A stretch of DNA of 64,000 nucleotides from Bin5 sp022821545 (GCA_963664085.2 CAXXLO010000002.1:1922001-1986000), one strand, 5' to 3'; positions 41,510 through 54,897 are shown, numbered from the stretch's first letter. The notes: generated by a model from the sequence alone, not told the origin. A program made the numbers and translations.

Positions 41510-41944
41510 TCAAGAGGACGAATCCTCTTCCCCAGATTGCGCGCCTGGCGATGGGCTCCCGTGTTGCTGGACAAGGGTGTAGGCCCGTTCCGCTTCCCGG
41601 AAGAGATCGGTCAGTTTCATGGCAAGGAAGATATTGCCGCTTGACTGAATCTGTCCTCCGAAAAAGGCGTCCTTCAATTTGCGACGACCGCACCAGACTT
41701 CGTGCAAGAGATCGGCAGTCATCGTCAGTTCCAGGTCCGCGTTGCCTGGTCGCGCTCCAAAGAAGACTTCCATGGGGGGCTGGCGACCGTCCAACAGGAC
41801 CTCCGCGTCAAGATCGGTGAGGCGCAGGCGGATGACAAGGTTGCTGCTGGTAAAGGACTGGATCGCGTCCGGACGTTCCTTGACCTTTTCAAAGACGCGC
41901 TGCAGGACTGTATAGAATTGCTCGGCATCGGTGTAGACAGGCAT
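41510..41944 (-). CDS. SCP2 sterol-binding-domain-like protein
   Basis: A 144-residue protein with LVIRLRLTDLDAEVLLDGRQ, then LELTMTADLLHEVWCGRRKL and AFFGGQIQSSGNIFLAMKL, the pattern of SCP2-like lipid-binding domains. The tail is disordered (Ser/Glu). It lies just upstream of dnaG on the same strand, though dnaG has its own promoter. Confidence 0.72.
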   Translation of the reverse strand: MPVYTDAEQFYTVLQRVFEKVKERPDAIQSFTSSNLVIRLRLTDLDAEVLLDGRQPPMEVFFGARPGNADLELTMTADLLHEVWCGRRKLKDAFFGGQIQSSGNIFLAMKLTDLFREAERAYTLVQQHGSPSPGAQSGEEDSSS

Positions 41945-42122
41945 GGCATGTAAGGTGTTATAGTTTAATGTGAAGGCAAAGAGTAGTATAGGGTTGCCGT
42001 TGAGCGTGTGTCAAGGGCAGACGCGACGCGATCGCCTGAGAGTCAGTGGGCGATCGGCTGCGAGGATGTATCCCAAGCGGCGGTTGCGAAAATGCGGAAG
42101 GTGTGCTTTTTTCCATTCGTTG

Positions 42123-42128
42123 TATAAT
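42123..42128 (+). promoter_or_regulatory. TATAAT -10 element upstream of the bactofilin gene
   Basis: Perfect TATAAT about 95 bp before the start; no good -35 is seen 17 bp upstream (GGTGTG), so it may need an activator or be an extended form. The remainder of 41945-42223 shows no gene. Confidence 0.45.
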
Positions 42129-42223
42129 AGGGAGATACTGGGATTTCGGTGCGTGTCTTCCTCGAATACATCGACATCGAATCCAACCTGTAGGGGAGTT
42201 CGGCGAGAAAGGAGAGGCAAAAG

Positions 42224-43246
42224 ATGCCGCTTTTCAAACGTGGCAGGAAGCAGGACGAAGAAGATTTACAGCGGCTCTATCGGAATCTCCAGGAGCTGGA
42301 CGATGACGGGCCTGCAAGCGAAGGCGCTGAAGAAGAGGCGCCTGCCGACAACGCTGGCAGGGAAGCCAATGCCGAGAGTGCGATGGAATCGCCGCTTGAG
42401 CCTGTACTGGCAGACCCGCCGTCGCCAGAGCCGATATTGGGCGAGCCGGAAGGCGAACCGGATGAAATATCTCCGCCGGAACCTGCCCCGGGCGAGACGC
42501 CGTCGCCTGTTCTGCCGGAACCGTCTCCTCCGGAACTGACGGCGCCGGAACCTCCACCTGTTGAGGTTCCAACCCCTGTTTCCAGGGAATCCCTGCTGAC
42601 GCAGGAAGACGTTACGGCCAAGTCGAACGAATCGTATGAGAGGAGAAGCAGACAGATGAGTGGGAACCGCCGAGAAAACGCGCCGTTCGCCAACCGAGGT
42701 CAGCAGCCTCAGCAGTCCCGTCCGCAGCGGCCGGAGCCGCCGGCGGAAGAAGGAACAGCCGACACGATTGTGGGCCCTCAGTCCTACTTTACCGGCACGT
42801 TCCGTTCCGAAAAGGATCTGCGTATAGAAGGGACGCTTGAAGGTGAGATCGACTGCCGCGGCACTGTTATCGTTGCCAAGGACGCAACGCTGTCGGCCAC
42901 GGTGCGCGCCCGCAACATTGAGATCGCCGGGTCGGTCACCGGTGACGTTTTCATAGAGGAACGCCTGCACTTGCGCTCCTCCGGTGAAATGCGGGGACAG
43001 TCCCATGCCGCCTCGTTTATCGTCGAAGAAGGGGGCTATTTCGAGGGGGAGATGAAGATGGGCGCGCCCGACCAGGAGGAGTGGCCGACCATTGGAAGCG
43101 GGTCCTCTTCCGAAGGGCTGGGGCTTCCGGTCGAATCAACCCAGTGGTCGACGAAGCGACCTGAGGCGCGCACGAACAGGACGGGGACGAACCCGATCGA
43201 CGGCGGACTTGAAGATGCCGGGAGCGGTCGTCATCGGGGCATTTGA
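42224..43246 (+). CDS. Bactofilin with long Pro/Glu-rich N terminus
   Basis: A 340-residue protein. Residues ~20-125 are Pro/Glu-rich and disordered. The bactofilin beta-helix (~182-285) includes TIVGPQSYFTGTFRSEKDLR, GTLEGEIDCRGTVIVAKDAT and AGSVTGDVFIEERLHLRSSG. Bactofilins polymerise without nucleotide and organise cell shape or polarity. An in-frame ATG at 42656 with GAGAGGAG ~8 nt upstream could start a short form lacking the disordered arm. The 3' end overlaps the convergent exonuclease gene by 16 bp. Confidence 0.88.
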   Translation: MPLFKRGRKQDEEDLQRLYRNLQELDDDGPASEGAEEEAPADNAGREANAESAMESPLEPVLADPPSPEPILGEPEGEPDEISPPEPAPGETPSPVLPEPSPPELTAPEPPPVEVPTPVSRESLLTQEDVTAKSNESYERRSRQMSGNRRENAPFANRGQQPQQSRPQRPEPPAEEGTADTIVGPQSYFTGTFRSEKDLRIEGTLEGEIDCRGTVIVAKDATLSATVRARNIEIAGSVTGDVFIEERLHLRSSGEMRGQSHAASFIVEEGGYFEGEMKMGAPDQEEWPTIGSGSSSEGLGLPVESTQWSTKRPEARTNRTGTNPIDGGLEDAGSGRHRGI

Positions 43247-44673
43247 CGCGGCTCCAACGGACGGCCCAGCTTTCGCTGTATGCGGGCCAGCCTGTGGCGC
43301 AGCTCGGTCTGGATTTCAAGGGAGCGGATTTGGGGGGGAGACTGTTCCTCTTCGTGCAAGGCCCACTGTGTCCACATCGCGGCTTGCGTGAGGTCACCGC
43401 TCTGCCACTCGTAAAATTTCGCCAATTCCACATAGGGACGGCTGTCCGGCGCGCCGCCCGCTCCGCGCACGGTCGTCAACCACTGCCGCCAGACTGACAC
43501 CGCCTCTTCCCAGCGGCGCTGCCGTTTGAGCAGGCGTCCCAGACCGTCAAACGACTCGGCCAGGTGCGCGCGTCCGCTGATCTGGTCCAACGCGGCGCGG
43601 AATAACATTTCGGCGCTGTCCAGGCGCTCCAGGTCGGCATGCACGCGCGCCAGGCTGAGCAGGTCGAGCGGCTGCAAGTGACCGGCGCCCGCGGCAGCAG
43701 GGTCGGCATATGCAGTGCAGACCACCTCGGCCAGCGCGGCCATCGAGATGATATCTTCGCGATTGTGGTAGAAGACGCGCTGCATCATGCGGCCGTCGCC
43801 GTCGTGCAGATAGTCGGCGTACAGATGGGGGATGAGGCTGCCGGGCACATCGTCCTCTGAGCGTGAATAGCCGAGGACTCTGCGTTCGAGATTGGTGAGC
43901 GCGCAACTGCCCAGGCGTTTGCGCCATAATCTGCGAGACGGGTGCAGAAGGTCGAGATGCGGCGCGTCACTGTCCAGCGTTTTGGGCGAGTCTACGCCGG
44001 CGGGCAGGAAGCGCCCGGTGTAGCGGTATCGCCCGCGCAAGAAGGGGGCGTCGAAGGAACGCCCGTTGAAGGTCACCAGGCTCTCGCAGCCCTGCAGCAG
44101 GTCCGCAAGCGCGGTCAGCAGGGCCGGTTCTTCACCGGGATCGCGCATGAATAACTGGCGCACGACGAAGTTGAGGGGTTCCCCGCCGGGGCGTTCTCCG
44201 TTGAAACGTTCCTCTGAACTGCCCGGACTGCGGTCCTGCGTTTCGAATGTTCCCACACCGACCATAAAGGCGTAGATGCCGGCACCGCCGCCCAGACCGG
44301 TGCTCTCAATGTCCAGGAATGCAGAGTTGCGGAAATCCGGGCAACGCTCCAGCCCGTAGGCGGGGTAAAGCGGCGCCAGGATCGATGGGTCGCGTTCCAG
44401 AAGGTTGCCGAGCGCGGAGGGTTCGCGCAGGTCGTGCGGTTGACCCGTCCCCGGCGCCAATGGAATGCAATGCCGGGTAACCAGATAGCAGCGGCCGGCG
44501 CTGTTCTCGACGATCTCGCCATCCTCGAGCGTCTCGATCGGGGCAGGCTCGGTCTCATTATCGGATGCCGTCGCCTCGGGCTGCTCCCGAATGCTCGTTG
44601 CGGCCGGTTCAGTGACTGCTCGTCCGCCGCGCAGACGCTGCAGACGGCGTAAACGGTCTGAAGTGGAGGACAT
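43231..44673 (-). CDS. YprB-like RNase H-fold exonuclease with helical repeats
   Basis: A 480-residue protein. An RNase H-like/DEDD core (AFLDIESTGLGGGAGIYAFM, VTFNGRSFDAPFLRGRYRYT, LDLLHPSRRLWRKRLGSCAL) is followed by a TPR-like C terminus (~345-480). ATG at 44673; an in-frame TTG lies 21 bp upstream. Divergent from recJ, with which it may share repair roles. Substrate not known. Confidence 0.82.
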   Translation of the reverse strand: MSSTSDRLRRLQRLRGGRAVTEPAATSIREQPEATASDNETEPAPIETLEDGEIVENSAGRCYLVTRHCIPLAPGTGQPHDLREPSALGNLLERDPSILAPLYPAYGLERCPDFRNSAFLDIESTGLGGGAGIYAFMVGVGTFETQDRSPGSSEERFNGERPGGEPLNFVVRQLFMRDPGEEPALLTALADLLQGCESLVTFNGRSFDAPFLRGRYRYTGRFLPAGVDSPKTLDSDAPHLDLLHPSRRLWRKRLGSCALTNLERRVLGYSRSEDDVPGSLIPHLYADYLHDGDGRMMQRVFYHNREDIISMAALAEVVCTAYADPAAAGAGHLQPLDLLSLARVHADLERLDSAEMLFRAALDQISGRAHLAESFDGLGRLLKRQRRWEEAVSVWRQWLTTVRGAGGAPDSRPYVELAKFYEWQSGDLTQAAMWTQWALHEEEQSPPQIRSLEIQTELRHRLARIQRKLGRPLEPRQMPR

Positions 44674-44830
44674 GGGTATGGATTTGAAGGGCAACCGGTC
44701 CAGATTGGACTCCTATTGTAGCCCAGCCGGATTAAGGCAGGAAATTCCCCTTTTTTGCGCTGCATTTGCGCTCTCGACTATAATTGGGTTCCGTGTCCCG
44801 TTTCCATCCCTTAGCGGTGGAGAATCCACT

Positions 44831-46570
44831 TTGTCGGCGACTGATAAACACTGGGAATTCCATCCGCCAGCGCCGGAGAGCTTTCTGGAGAGCAGCCATG
44901 AACATCCAGCGCTGCTGCAGGTGCTGTACAATCGCGGTCTGCGCGACAGTGAGGGAGTGGCGTCGTTTCTCCAGGGTGAGGACGCCGTCCAGGAGAATCC
45001 TTTTCTCCTGACGGATATGTCGGCTGCCGTAGCGCGGATTGTACGCGCGATTGAGACGGACGAGGTTATCTGCGTCTACGGCGATTTCGATGCCGACGGC
45101 GTCACGGCAACCGTCTTGATGACCACGGCCTTGAGACGCGCCGGGGCCCGCGTCGGCGCCTACATCCCCAACCGGGTGGATGAGGGGTACGGTCTGAATG
45201 TTGAAGCGCTGAGGTCGATCGCGGGCAAGGGAGCCGATCTGCTCGTGACCGTGGACTGCGGCATCCGCAGCGCCGCCGAAGTGGCGGAAGCCGCCGAGCT
45301 GGGAATGGACGTCGTTCTCACCGACCATCACGCGGTCGGAACGGAGTTGCCGGCGGCGCTGGCCGTGATTAACCCGCGACGGGATGCACGCGGAGGAAGA
45401 TTTCAACCGCTGGCCGGGGTTGGCGTTGCCTACCGGTTGGCGCAGGGCGTTCTGCGGGTCGTCGCCCGGCAGCGCTGGAGCCGGCTATCAACCGAGGAAG
45501 CCGCGCAGGAGGAACAGCTGCTTCTCGACCTGGTGGCCATCGGTACCGTGGCCGACCTGGTGCCCCTGCAGGGGGAAAACCGTTCGCTGGTGCGGCGGGG
45601 GCTGACCGAGCTGCGCCAGGGCAAACGCGTCGGGCTGTACGCCCTGATGGAGACGGCATCGGTCCCTCTGACTGCAATCGACAGCAGCGCCATCAGTTTT
45701 CGCATCGCCCCCCGAATCAACGCCGCCGGTCGTCTGGCCAGCGCCAAGACGGCATATGACCTGCTGCGTTGCGACGACTACGGCACGGCCTGTGAAATGG
45801 CCGCCAGCCTGGAGCGACTTAATCAGCAGCGCCAGGCGCTCACGACTGAGGCACATGCGGTGGCCGAACGAGAGATCTCCGGCCTCGATCCATCCACTGC
45901 GCCGATACTGATCGTCGCCAGCGACAGATTTCAACCCGGGATCGTGGGACTGGCCGCGGGGAAGTTGAGCGATCAGTTCTACCGCCCGGCCATCGTAATC
46001 GAACAGGGAGAGGAGGTCTGTCGCGGCAGCGCTCGCAGCATCGCCGAATTCAACATGATTGCAGCACTTGACGGGGTCGGTTCTCTGCTGGTCCGCCACG
46101 GTGGGCACAGCCGCGCGGCCGGCTTCACTGTGCGCACCGAGCATCTGCCGGCACTGCGCGAGGCCCTGACAGAAGTGGCCGCCCGGGAACTGGGTCCGCT
46201 GGAGGATTTGCGGCCCAGCCTCTTGATCGACACTGAGCTGGAATTCGACCAGATCGACTGGGCATTGCAGGGTCAGCTTGCGCGGATGGAGCCGGTCGGC
46301 CAGCAGAATGAGCCCGGTCTTTTTCTGTGCCGGGGTTGCCGCGTGCGCAATGCACGCAGCGTGGGCGGGGGAAAGCATCTGAAGGTCGCGATCGACGGCC
46401 ACGATTATTCTCAGGTGTTGGACGGGATCGGCTTTGGCCTGGGCGAGCGGGCGGCAGACCTGCAAACCGGCAGCCTGATCGACATTGTTTTCCATCTTGA
46501 AGTCAACCAATGGCAGGGTCAACGCTCTCTACAACTCAATGTACAAGACCTGCGGAGCAGCGCGAACTGA
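44831..46570 (+). CDS. recJ: Single-stranded-DNA-specific exonuclease RecJ
   Basis: A 579-residue DHH-family 5'-3' exonuclease. Motifs are YGDFDADGVTATVL, VTVDCGI, LTDHHAVG and, in DHHA1, VRHGGHSRAAGFTV; a C-terminal OB-like domain follows. The TTG at 44831 is preferred: it follows GGTGGAG and gives the usual opening KHWEFHPPAPESF. Upstream in-frame codons overlap the divergent gene. It is followed 59 bp later by the NagD-like gene. Confidence 0.92.
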   Translation: MSATDKHWEFHPPAPESFLESSHEHPALLQVLYNRGLRDSEGVASFLQGEDAVQENPFLLTDMSAAVARIVRAIETDEVICVYGDFDADGVTATVLMTTALRRAGARVGAYIPNRVDEGYGLNVEALRSIAGKGADLLVTVDCGIRSAAEVAEAAELGMDVVLTDHHAVGTELPAALAVINPRRDARGGRFQPLAGVGVAYRLAQGVLRVVARQRWSRLSTEEAAQEEQLLLDLVAIGTVADLVPLQGENRSLVRRGLTELRQGKRVGLYALMETASVPLTAIDSSAISFRIAPRINAAGRLASAKTAYDLLRCDDYGTACEMAASLERLNQQRQALTTEAHAVAEREISGLDPSTAPILIVASDRFQPGIVGLAAGKLSDQFYRPAIVIEQGEEVCRGSARSIAEFNMIAALDGVGSLLVRHGGHSRAAGFTVRTEHLPALREALTEVAARELGPLEDLRPSLLIDTELEFDQIDWALQGQLARMEPVGQQNEPGLFLCRGCRVRNARSVGGGKHLKVAIDGHDYSQVLDGIGFGLGERAADLQTGSLIDIVFHLEVNQWQGQRSLQLNVQDLRSSAN

Positions 46571-46629
46571 TCAAGGAAGGAGCGGCGCTGTCTGCTGCCG
46601 ACCAGCTGAAAGGAATGAAAAGTCCACCC

Positions 46630-47442
46630 ATGGCACAAAGAGCAGATCTGAAAGAGGCGCGCGCCGTTCTGTTGGACATGGACGGCGTTGTTTATGTAGG
46701 CGAGGAGCCCCTGCCCGGCGTTCAGGAGCTGCTGGACTATCTGAAGGCGACGGATCGAAACTGGCTTTTCGTTACCAACAATTCTTCGCGCACGCCGGAG
46801 CAGTTTGTCGAGAAGATCGCCCGCATGGGCATCGGCGCCGAAGGAGGGCATATCCTCAGCAGCGCCCTGGCGACCGCCAGCTGGCTGGCGGAGCAGTATC
46901 CCAATGGCGTTCGCGTCTTCATGATCGGCCAGGACGGCCTGCGCCGGGCACTGCAACAGGAGGGCATCACAGTTGTCGAGGACGCGTCAGCGGCCGAGGT
47001 GGTCGTCTCCGGCATCGATTTCAGCGTGCGCTACGAGCGCCTTGCGGACGCCACCCTGGCGATACGCGCCGGCGCCCGCTTCGTCGGCACCAACGGCGAC
47101 ACCTCCTTTCCCAGCGAACGAGGCCAGATTCCCGGCACCGGCGCCCTGCTGGCCTTGCTGGAGGCCGCCACGGGCGTTACGCCGACCGTGATCGGCAAAC
47201 CCAATGCCGGCATGTTCCAGCAGGCGATGCACAAGCTGGGCACCAGCGCGGCCGCGACGCTGATGGTGGGCGACCGCTACGAGACCGACATTGCCGGCGC
47301 AATCGAGCTGGGCATGCCCACGGCCGCGGTGCTGACCGGAATCACGACGGAGGAGGCGTTCCGCACGGCCGCCCGCCCGCCAGACCTGATTCTGCCCGGG
47401 CTGCCCGAACTGATCGACGCTTTCCGCCGAGCCGACAGTTGA
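46630..47442 (+). CDS. NagD-like HAD-superfamily phosphatase
   Basis: A 270-residue HAD protein with VLLDMDGVVYVGEEPLPGV (motif I), FVTNNSSRTPEQFVEKIARM (motif II), VIGKPNAGMFQQAM (motif III Lys) and MVGDRYETDIAGAIELGM (motif IV), the C2-capped NagD/p-nitrophenylphosphatase branch. The start could be 46630 or the in-frame ATG at 46615; ribosome-site evidence is weak for both. Substrate is likely a sugar or nucleotide phosphate. Confidence 0.9.
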   Translation: MAQRADLKEARAVLLDMDGVVYVGEEPLPGVQELLDYLKATDRNWLFVTNNSSRTPEQFVEKIARMGIGAEGGHILSSALATASWLAEQYPNGVRVFMIGQDGLRRALQQEGITVVEDASAAEVVVSGIDFSVRYERLADATLAIRAGARFVGTNGDTSFPSERGQIPGTGALLALLEAATGVTPTVIGKPNAGMFQQAMHKLGTSAAATLMVGDRYETDIAGAIELGMPTAAVLTGITTEEAFRTAARPPDLILPGLPELIDAFRRADS

Positions 47443-47556
47443 ACGCAGCGTGCGCAGGGGGCAGCCGCCGATTCGCCCCGCGGCGGCATCAACGCGAGAG
47501 GGCGCGATCGGGGCACTTTTTGACCGCAACTGAATAGCTGCGCTACAATTGCCAAA

Positions 47557-48735
47557 GTGAAGACCATTGCCAAAATGAAGACCAATGCAAGGATGAAGAC
47601 CATTTCGCTTACGCAGCCTGAAAACTCCCCAATCAGCCGTTCTCTATTGGATTGCTCTGCGCAAGAGCTTACCGATTTCGTCAATGCGCATGCGCCTGGC
47701 AAAAAGCGCGCCAGCGGAAGGGCCGCGGGCGTCCCCGCTTATCGCATCCGCCAGATTCAGGAGTGGATCTACAAGAAATACGCACGCTCTTTTGAGGAGA
47801 TGACGAATCTGCCGCAGGCGCTGCGCGACAGCCTGGCCGGGAAGGCAACGCTGACGCCGCTGCAGCCGGTCACGCAGCGTGTTTCCAAGGCGGGGGACAC
47901 GCAGAAAGTTCTGTTTCAGATGCCGGATGGGGAGACGGTCGAGGCTGTGCTGATGCTGTATGACAGGCGGCGCACGCTCTGTATCAGCAGTCAGGCCGGC
48001 TGCGCGATGGGCTGCAGCTTTTGCGCGACGGCCCAGGGGGGCCTGCGCCGAAATCTGACGGCAGGCGAGATTGTGGCCCAGGCGCTATTCTTCGCCCGTT
48101 ATCTGAGTGATGCAGGGGAAGGGCCCAAGATGCGGGTGAAGCGGCCCACTACGGTCACAAACATCGTGCTGATGGGGATGGGCGAGCCGATGCACAACTA
48201 TGGCAATGTGTGGACAGCCATCCGACGCCTGACCGCGGCCGACGGTTTCGGGCTCGGGGCACGCCATATCACGCTCAGCACGATCGGCCTGATACCGATG
48301 ATAGACCGCATGGCGGGCGAGGGGCTGCAGGTGAATCTGGCCGTCAGCCTGCATGCACCCAACAACCCGCTGCGGAGCAAGCTCGTGCCTCTCAGCCGGC
48401 GTTATCCGGTCGATGATCTTCTGGCCTCGGTACGCCGTTACATTGCCAAGACCAATCGGCGCGTGACGTTTGAGTACGCGCTGATGCGGGGCAGGAATGA
48501 CAGCCCCTCATTGGCCGAGGACCTGGCTGACAAGCTGAAAGGGATGCTCTGCCACGTCAACCTCATCCCGCTCAATCCGATTCCCGACAGCCCATTTCAG
48601 CCGACCAGCGATAGAGACACGCAACGGTTCGCTGAAATACTACGTGCGGGCGGCATTTCGACAACGGTGCGCATCCGTCGCGGCATCGAAATCGACGCCG
48701 GTTGCGGTCAGTTACGCAACGCGGTGGAGGCGTAG
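47557..48735 (+). CDS. rlmN: 23S rRNA/tRNA adenine-C2 methyltransferase RlmN
   Basis: A 392-residue radical-SAM enzyme. It has an N-terminal helical domain (YRIRQIQEWIYKKYARSFEE), the cluster motif CAMGCSFC, GEPMHNYGNVWTAI, and a C-terminal Cys (DAGCGQL) that forms the methylated intermediate. Three starts 18 bp apart (GTG 47557, ATG 47575, ATG 47593) sit in a short repeat (GAAGACCA); none has a clear ribosome site. Confidence 0.95.
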   Translation: MKTIAKMKTNARMKTISLTQPENSPISRSLLDCSAQELTDFVNAHAPGKKRASGRAAGVPAYRIRQIQEWIYKKYARSFEEMTNLPQALRDSLAGKATLTPLQPVTQRVSKAGDTQKVLFQMPDGETVEAVLMLYDRRRTLCISSQAGCAMGCSFCATAQGGLRRNLTAGEIVAQALFFARYLSDAGEGPKMRVKRPTTVTNIVLMGMGEPMHNYGNVWTAIRRLTAADGFGLGARHITLSTIGLIPMIDRMAGEGLQVNLAVSLHAPNNPLRSKLVPLSRRYPVDDLLASVRRYIAKTNRRVTFEYALMRGRNDSPSLAEDLADKLKGMLCHVNLIPLNPIPDSPFQPTSDRDTQRFAEILRAGGISTTVRIRRGIEIDAGCGQLRNAVEA

Positions 48736-48749
48736 GCCGGCACGACAAG

Positions 48750-48785
48750 AAAGCGTCGAGCACAATGGCTCAACGCTTTTTCCGG
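48750..48785 (+). terminator. Rho-independent terminator of rlmN
   Basis: AAAGCGTCGAGC and GCTCAACGCTTT form a stem with one mismatch, followed by TTTTT. It separates rlmN from the convergent rpmB. Confidence 0.8.
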
Positions 48786-48813
48786 TCTGATTCAGATGTT
48801 GCGACAGGGAAGC

Positions 48814-48993
48814 TCAGGCTTTTGCAAGAGTGCGGATGCAGGAGGTGCAGAGGCGGCGGGAAACCAGCCTGTCGTTTTCCAGGATTTTGACCTTCTGAAT
48901 GTTGACCTTCCACTTATGGCGTGTGGCCTTTCTGGACCAGGGACGGTTGTTTCCAAACTGAGGACTCTTGCCGCACTGTTGACATTTCGCCAT
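48814..48993 (-). CDS. rpmB: 50S ribosomal protein L28
   Basis: A 59-residue protein that opens MAKCQQCGKSPQFGNNRPWS, continues RKATRHKWKVNIQKV and closes with the zinc pair CTSC. It is the zinc-binding (C+) form of L28, with Cys 4, 7, 49 and 52. GGAGGG lies 8 nt before the ATG, and a promoter lies upstream. Too short for many gene finders. Confidence 0.95.
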   Translation of the reverse strand: MAKCQQCGKSPQFGNNRPWSRKATRHKWKVNIQKVKILENDRLVSRRLCTSCIRTLAKA

Positions 48994-49081
48994 GATCTAT
49001 TCCCTCCGGTTCCTCACTGGCCCGTAGTCGGTGAAAGCCCACCAACGCCAAACCAATGTTCACGTATCACTGAATTGTCAG

Positions 49082-49110
49082 AGGTTATCATACGGGTGTA
49101 CCGTTGTCAA
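49082..49110 (-). promoter_or_regulatory. Promoter of rpmB
   Basis: Minus strand TTGACA (49105-49110), 17 bp, TAACCT (49082-49087), about 90 bp upstream of rpmB. It sits in the short divergent space shared with degV. Confidence 0.6.
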
Positions 49111-49127
49111 AAGTTGGAGTATCTTCC

Positions 49128-49988
49128 GTGAGCAAGGTTCGCATCGTTACCGACAGTGACGCCAGCATTCCCGCTGACATCCTGGACAAATACTCGATTG
49201 AGGTAGTTCCCCAAGTCCTGCGTGTAGGGCGGGAACGCTATGAAGATACAGATGAGTTCAACGCCGACCGGCTTTTTCAACTGATCCGGGAAAACCAGTC
49301 GGGTGGACGCATACTGATGCCGGAGGTGGAGGCCCCCGATCTGAGCCGCCTTATGGAGGTCTACCAACGGCTGGGGCAGGATGCCGAGGAGATCGTCGCC
49401 ATCCACATGAGCAGCACGCTCAGCCCAATGTGGAGTCAGTCGCGCAAGGCCGCCGATATGATGATGGGTCGGTATCGTATCCGCGTCATGGACAGCCAGA
49501 CCACGGCGATGGGCCTGGGCATGCTGGCCGAGCTGGCGGCCGAGGCCGCCGAAAACGGGGCGGACCTGTATGAAGTCGCCCGTATCGTCAACGGGGCGAT
49601 CCCTCATATCTATGTGACTTTCTTCGCCGAAACTCTGTACTATCTCGAACGCAGCGCGCGCCTGGGCGCGGCCCAGAGTGTGCTGGGGACGATGTTGGGG
49701 ATCAAGGCGATGGTCACGATGGAAGACGGACAGTTGATCCCGCTGGAAAAGGTGCAGACGAGGGAAGACGTCGCTGAAAAACTGTACGACTATACCGCGG
49801 AATTCGCCCAGAACGAACGGATCGGGCTCGTACAGCATCGCTACGAACAGACCCAGGAACAGCTGCAGGAGCGCTTAAGGGAAGGGCTCCCGGATATATC
49901 CGCGAAAGTGTGGCGTTATCCACCCAGCCTGGCAGCCCATCTCGGACCAAACGTGATGGGGGTCATCGTGTACGAGGGGCTTGGTTGA
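49128..49988 (+). CDS. DegV-family fatty-acid-binding protein
   Basis: A 286-residue DegV protein with VRIVTDSDASIPADILDKYS, HMSSTLSPMWSQSRKAADMM, VMDSQTTAMGLGMLA and the C-terminal HLGPNVMGVIVYEG. DegV/FakB proteins bind fatty acids and present them to FakA kinase; no fakA is seen here. GTG at 49128 with TTGGAG upstream. The stop lies 2 bp before recG, so the two are coupled. Confidence 0.9.
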   Translation: MSKVRIVTDSDASIPADILDKYSIEVVPQVLRVGRERYEDTDEFNADRLFQLIRENQSGGRILMPEVEAPDLSRLMEVYQRLGQDAEEIVAIHMSSTLSPMWSQSRKAADMMMGRYRIRVMDSQTTAMGLGMLAELAAEAAENGADLYEVARIVNGAIPHIYVTFFAETLYYLERSARLGAAQSVLGTMLGIKAMVTMEDGQLIPLEKVQTREDVAEKLYDYTAEFAQNERIGLVQHRYEQTQEQLQERLREGLPDISAKVWRYPPSLAAHLGPNVMGVIVYEGLG

Positions 49989-49990
49989 CT

Positions 49991-52456
<2,466 letters not shown>

Positions 52457-52492
52457 CCGGAGGTAGTGTAACCGCTAAGGGCCCGGCAGAAG

Positions 52493-53776
<1,284 letters not shown>

Positions 53777-53925
53777 TGCCCCGATATCCCTTTCCGTGCG
53801 GTTGCGAAACTGTTTCCCAGCGTTCCATTACTGTATACCAATTCGGTGGAATCGGTAATACTCTGTTGCCGGCCCCGACTGCCTCCCGATTGGCTCCAAA
53901 CTCGTGTCCATGAGGGCAGCTGCAG

Positions 53926-54897
53926 CTAAGACAAGTCGACCCCGTTCGGCAAGGGGCGGCCTTCGACACCGGCCAGCAGATTTTCGGTTGTCATCACTGC
54001 CATTCTGGTGCGTGTGGCGACTGTTGCGCTGCCGATGTGAGGCAGAATGACACAGTTATTCAGGGAGACCAGCGGGTGGTCTGCCGGCAGAGGCTCCGGG
54101 TCGGTGACGTCCAACCCGGCGGCGGCGATTTCGCCCTGCACCAGCGCGTCGTAGAGGGCGTCCTGATCTATGACCCCGCCCCGGCTGGTGTTTATAAGGA
54201 CGGCAGTCGGTTTCATCTTGCGGAAGGCGTCGACGCTGAACAGCGAGCGTGTCCGGTCGTTAAGCGGACAATGCACGGCCACGAAATCACTCTCTGCCAA
54301 GAGTGTGTCCATCGGCGCAAACGCCGCGCCCACGGCCCGCGCGGCCTCCGGTTTTTCTCTGGGCCCGGTGTACAGTATCCGGCAGCCGAAGCCGCCGAGC
54401 ATGCGGGCGAAGGCAGAGCCAATCCGCCCCAATCCGACAAGGCCGACGGTGCTGCCGTGGATGTCCCGGCCCGTCATCCACATCGGTCTCCAACTGGGCC
54501 AAGTCCCGCTCTCCACCGCGTGCGTACCCTCGGGCAACCTGCGGGCCGTTGCCAGCAGCAGGGCCAGCGCCAGCTCCGCGGTCGTCTCGGTCAGCACGCC
54601 CGGCGTATTCCCCAAGGGTATGTCGCGTTTGCGCAGCGCAGCCACGTCCACATGATCGTATCCGACGGACATGGTGGCCACGACCCGCAGCCCGGGCCCG
54701 GCCGCGTCGAGCAGTTCATCGTCAACTGTTTCGGTCAGCAGACAGTAGAGTCCGTCCGCTCCCTGCACCCATTCAAGCAGGGTAGCGCGTTCTATCGGTT
54801 CTTCGCTGTCCCAGTAGCGGACGTCACATCTTTCCAGGATCGGCGCGATCGCCGCCTCTGGCAACTGGCGGGTTACGACAACTGTCGGTTTGCTCAT
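53926..54897 (-). CDS. D-2-hydroxyacid dehydrogenase (glyoxylate/hydroxypyruvate reductase-like)
   Basis: A 323-residue NAD(P)-dependent enzyme. Rossmann GLGRIGSAFARML, then LINTSRGGVIDQDALYDAL (catalytic Arg), VTDPEPLPADHPL (Glu) and ILPHIGSATVATRTRM (His). Glyoxylate reductase is the best guess; other 2-ketoacids are possible. Confidence 0.9.
   Translation of the reverse strand: MSKPTVVVTRQLPEAAIAPILERCDVRYWDSEEPIERATLLEWVQGADGLYCLLTETVDDELLDAAGPGLRVVATMSVGYDHVDVAALRKRDIPLGNTPGVLTETTAELALALLLATARRLPEGTHAVESGTWPSWRPMWMTGRDIHGSTVGLVGLGRIGSAFARMLGGFGCRILYTGPREKPEAARAVGAAFAPMDTLLAESDFVAVHCPLNDRTRSLFSVDAFRKMKPTAVLINTSRGGVIDQDALYDALVQGEIAAAGLDVTDPEPLPADHPLVSLNNCVILPHIGSATVATRTRMAVMTTENLLAGVEGRPLPNGVDLS

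Noticed and set aside
46485..47537. Open frame overlapping the NagD-like gene in another plus-strand frame
   Set aside because: Arg/Gly-rich shadow; the HAD motifs lie in the other frame.
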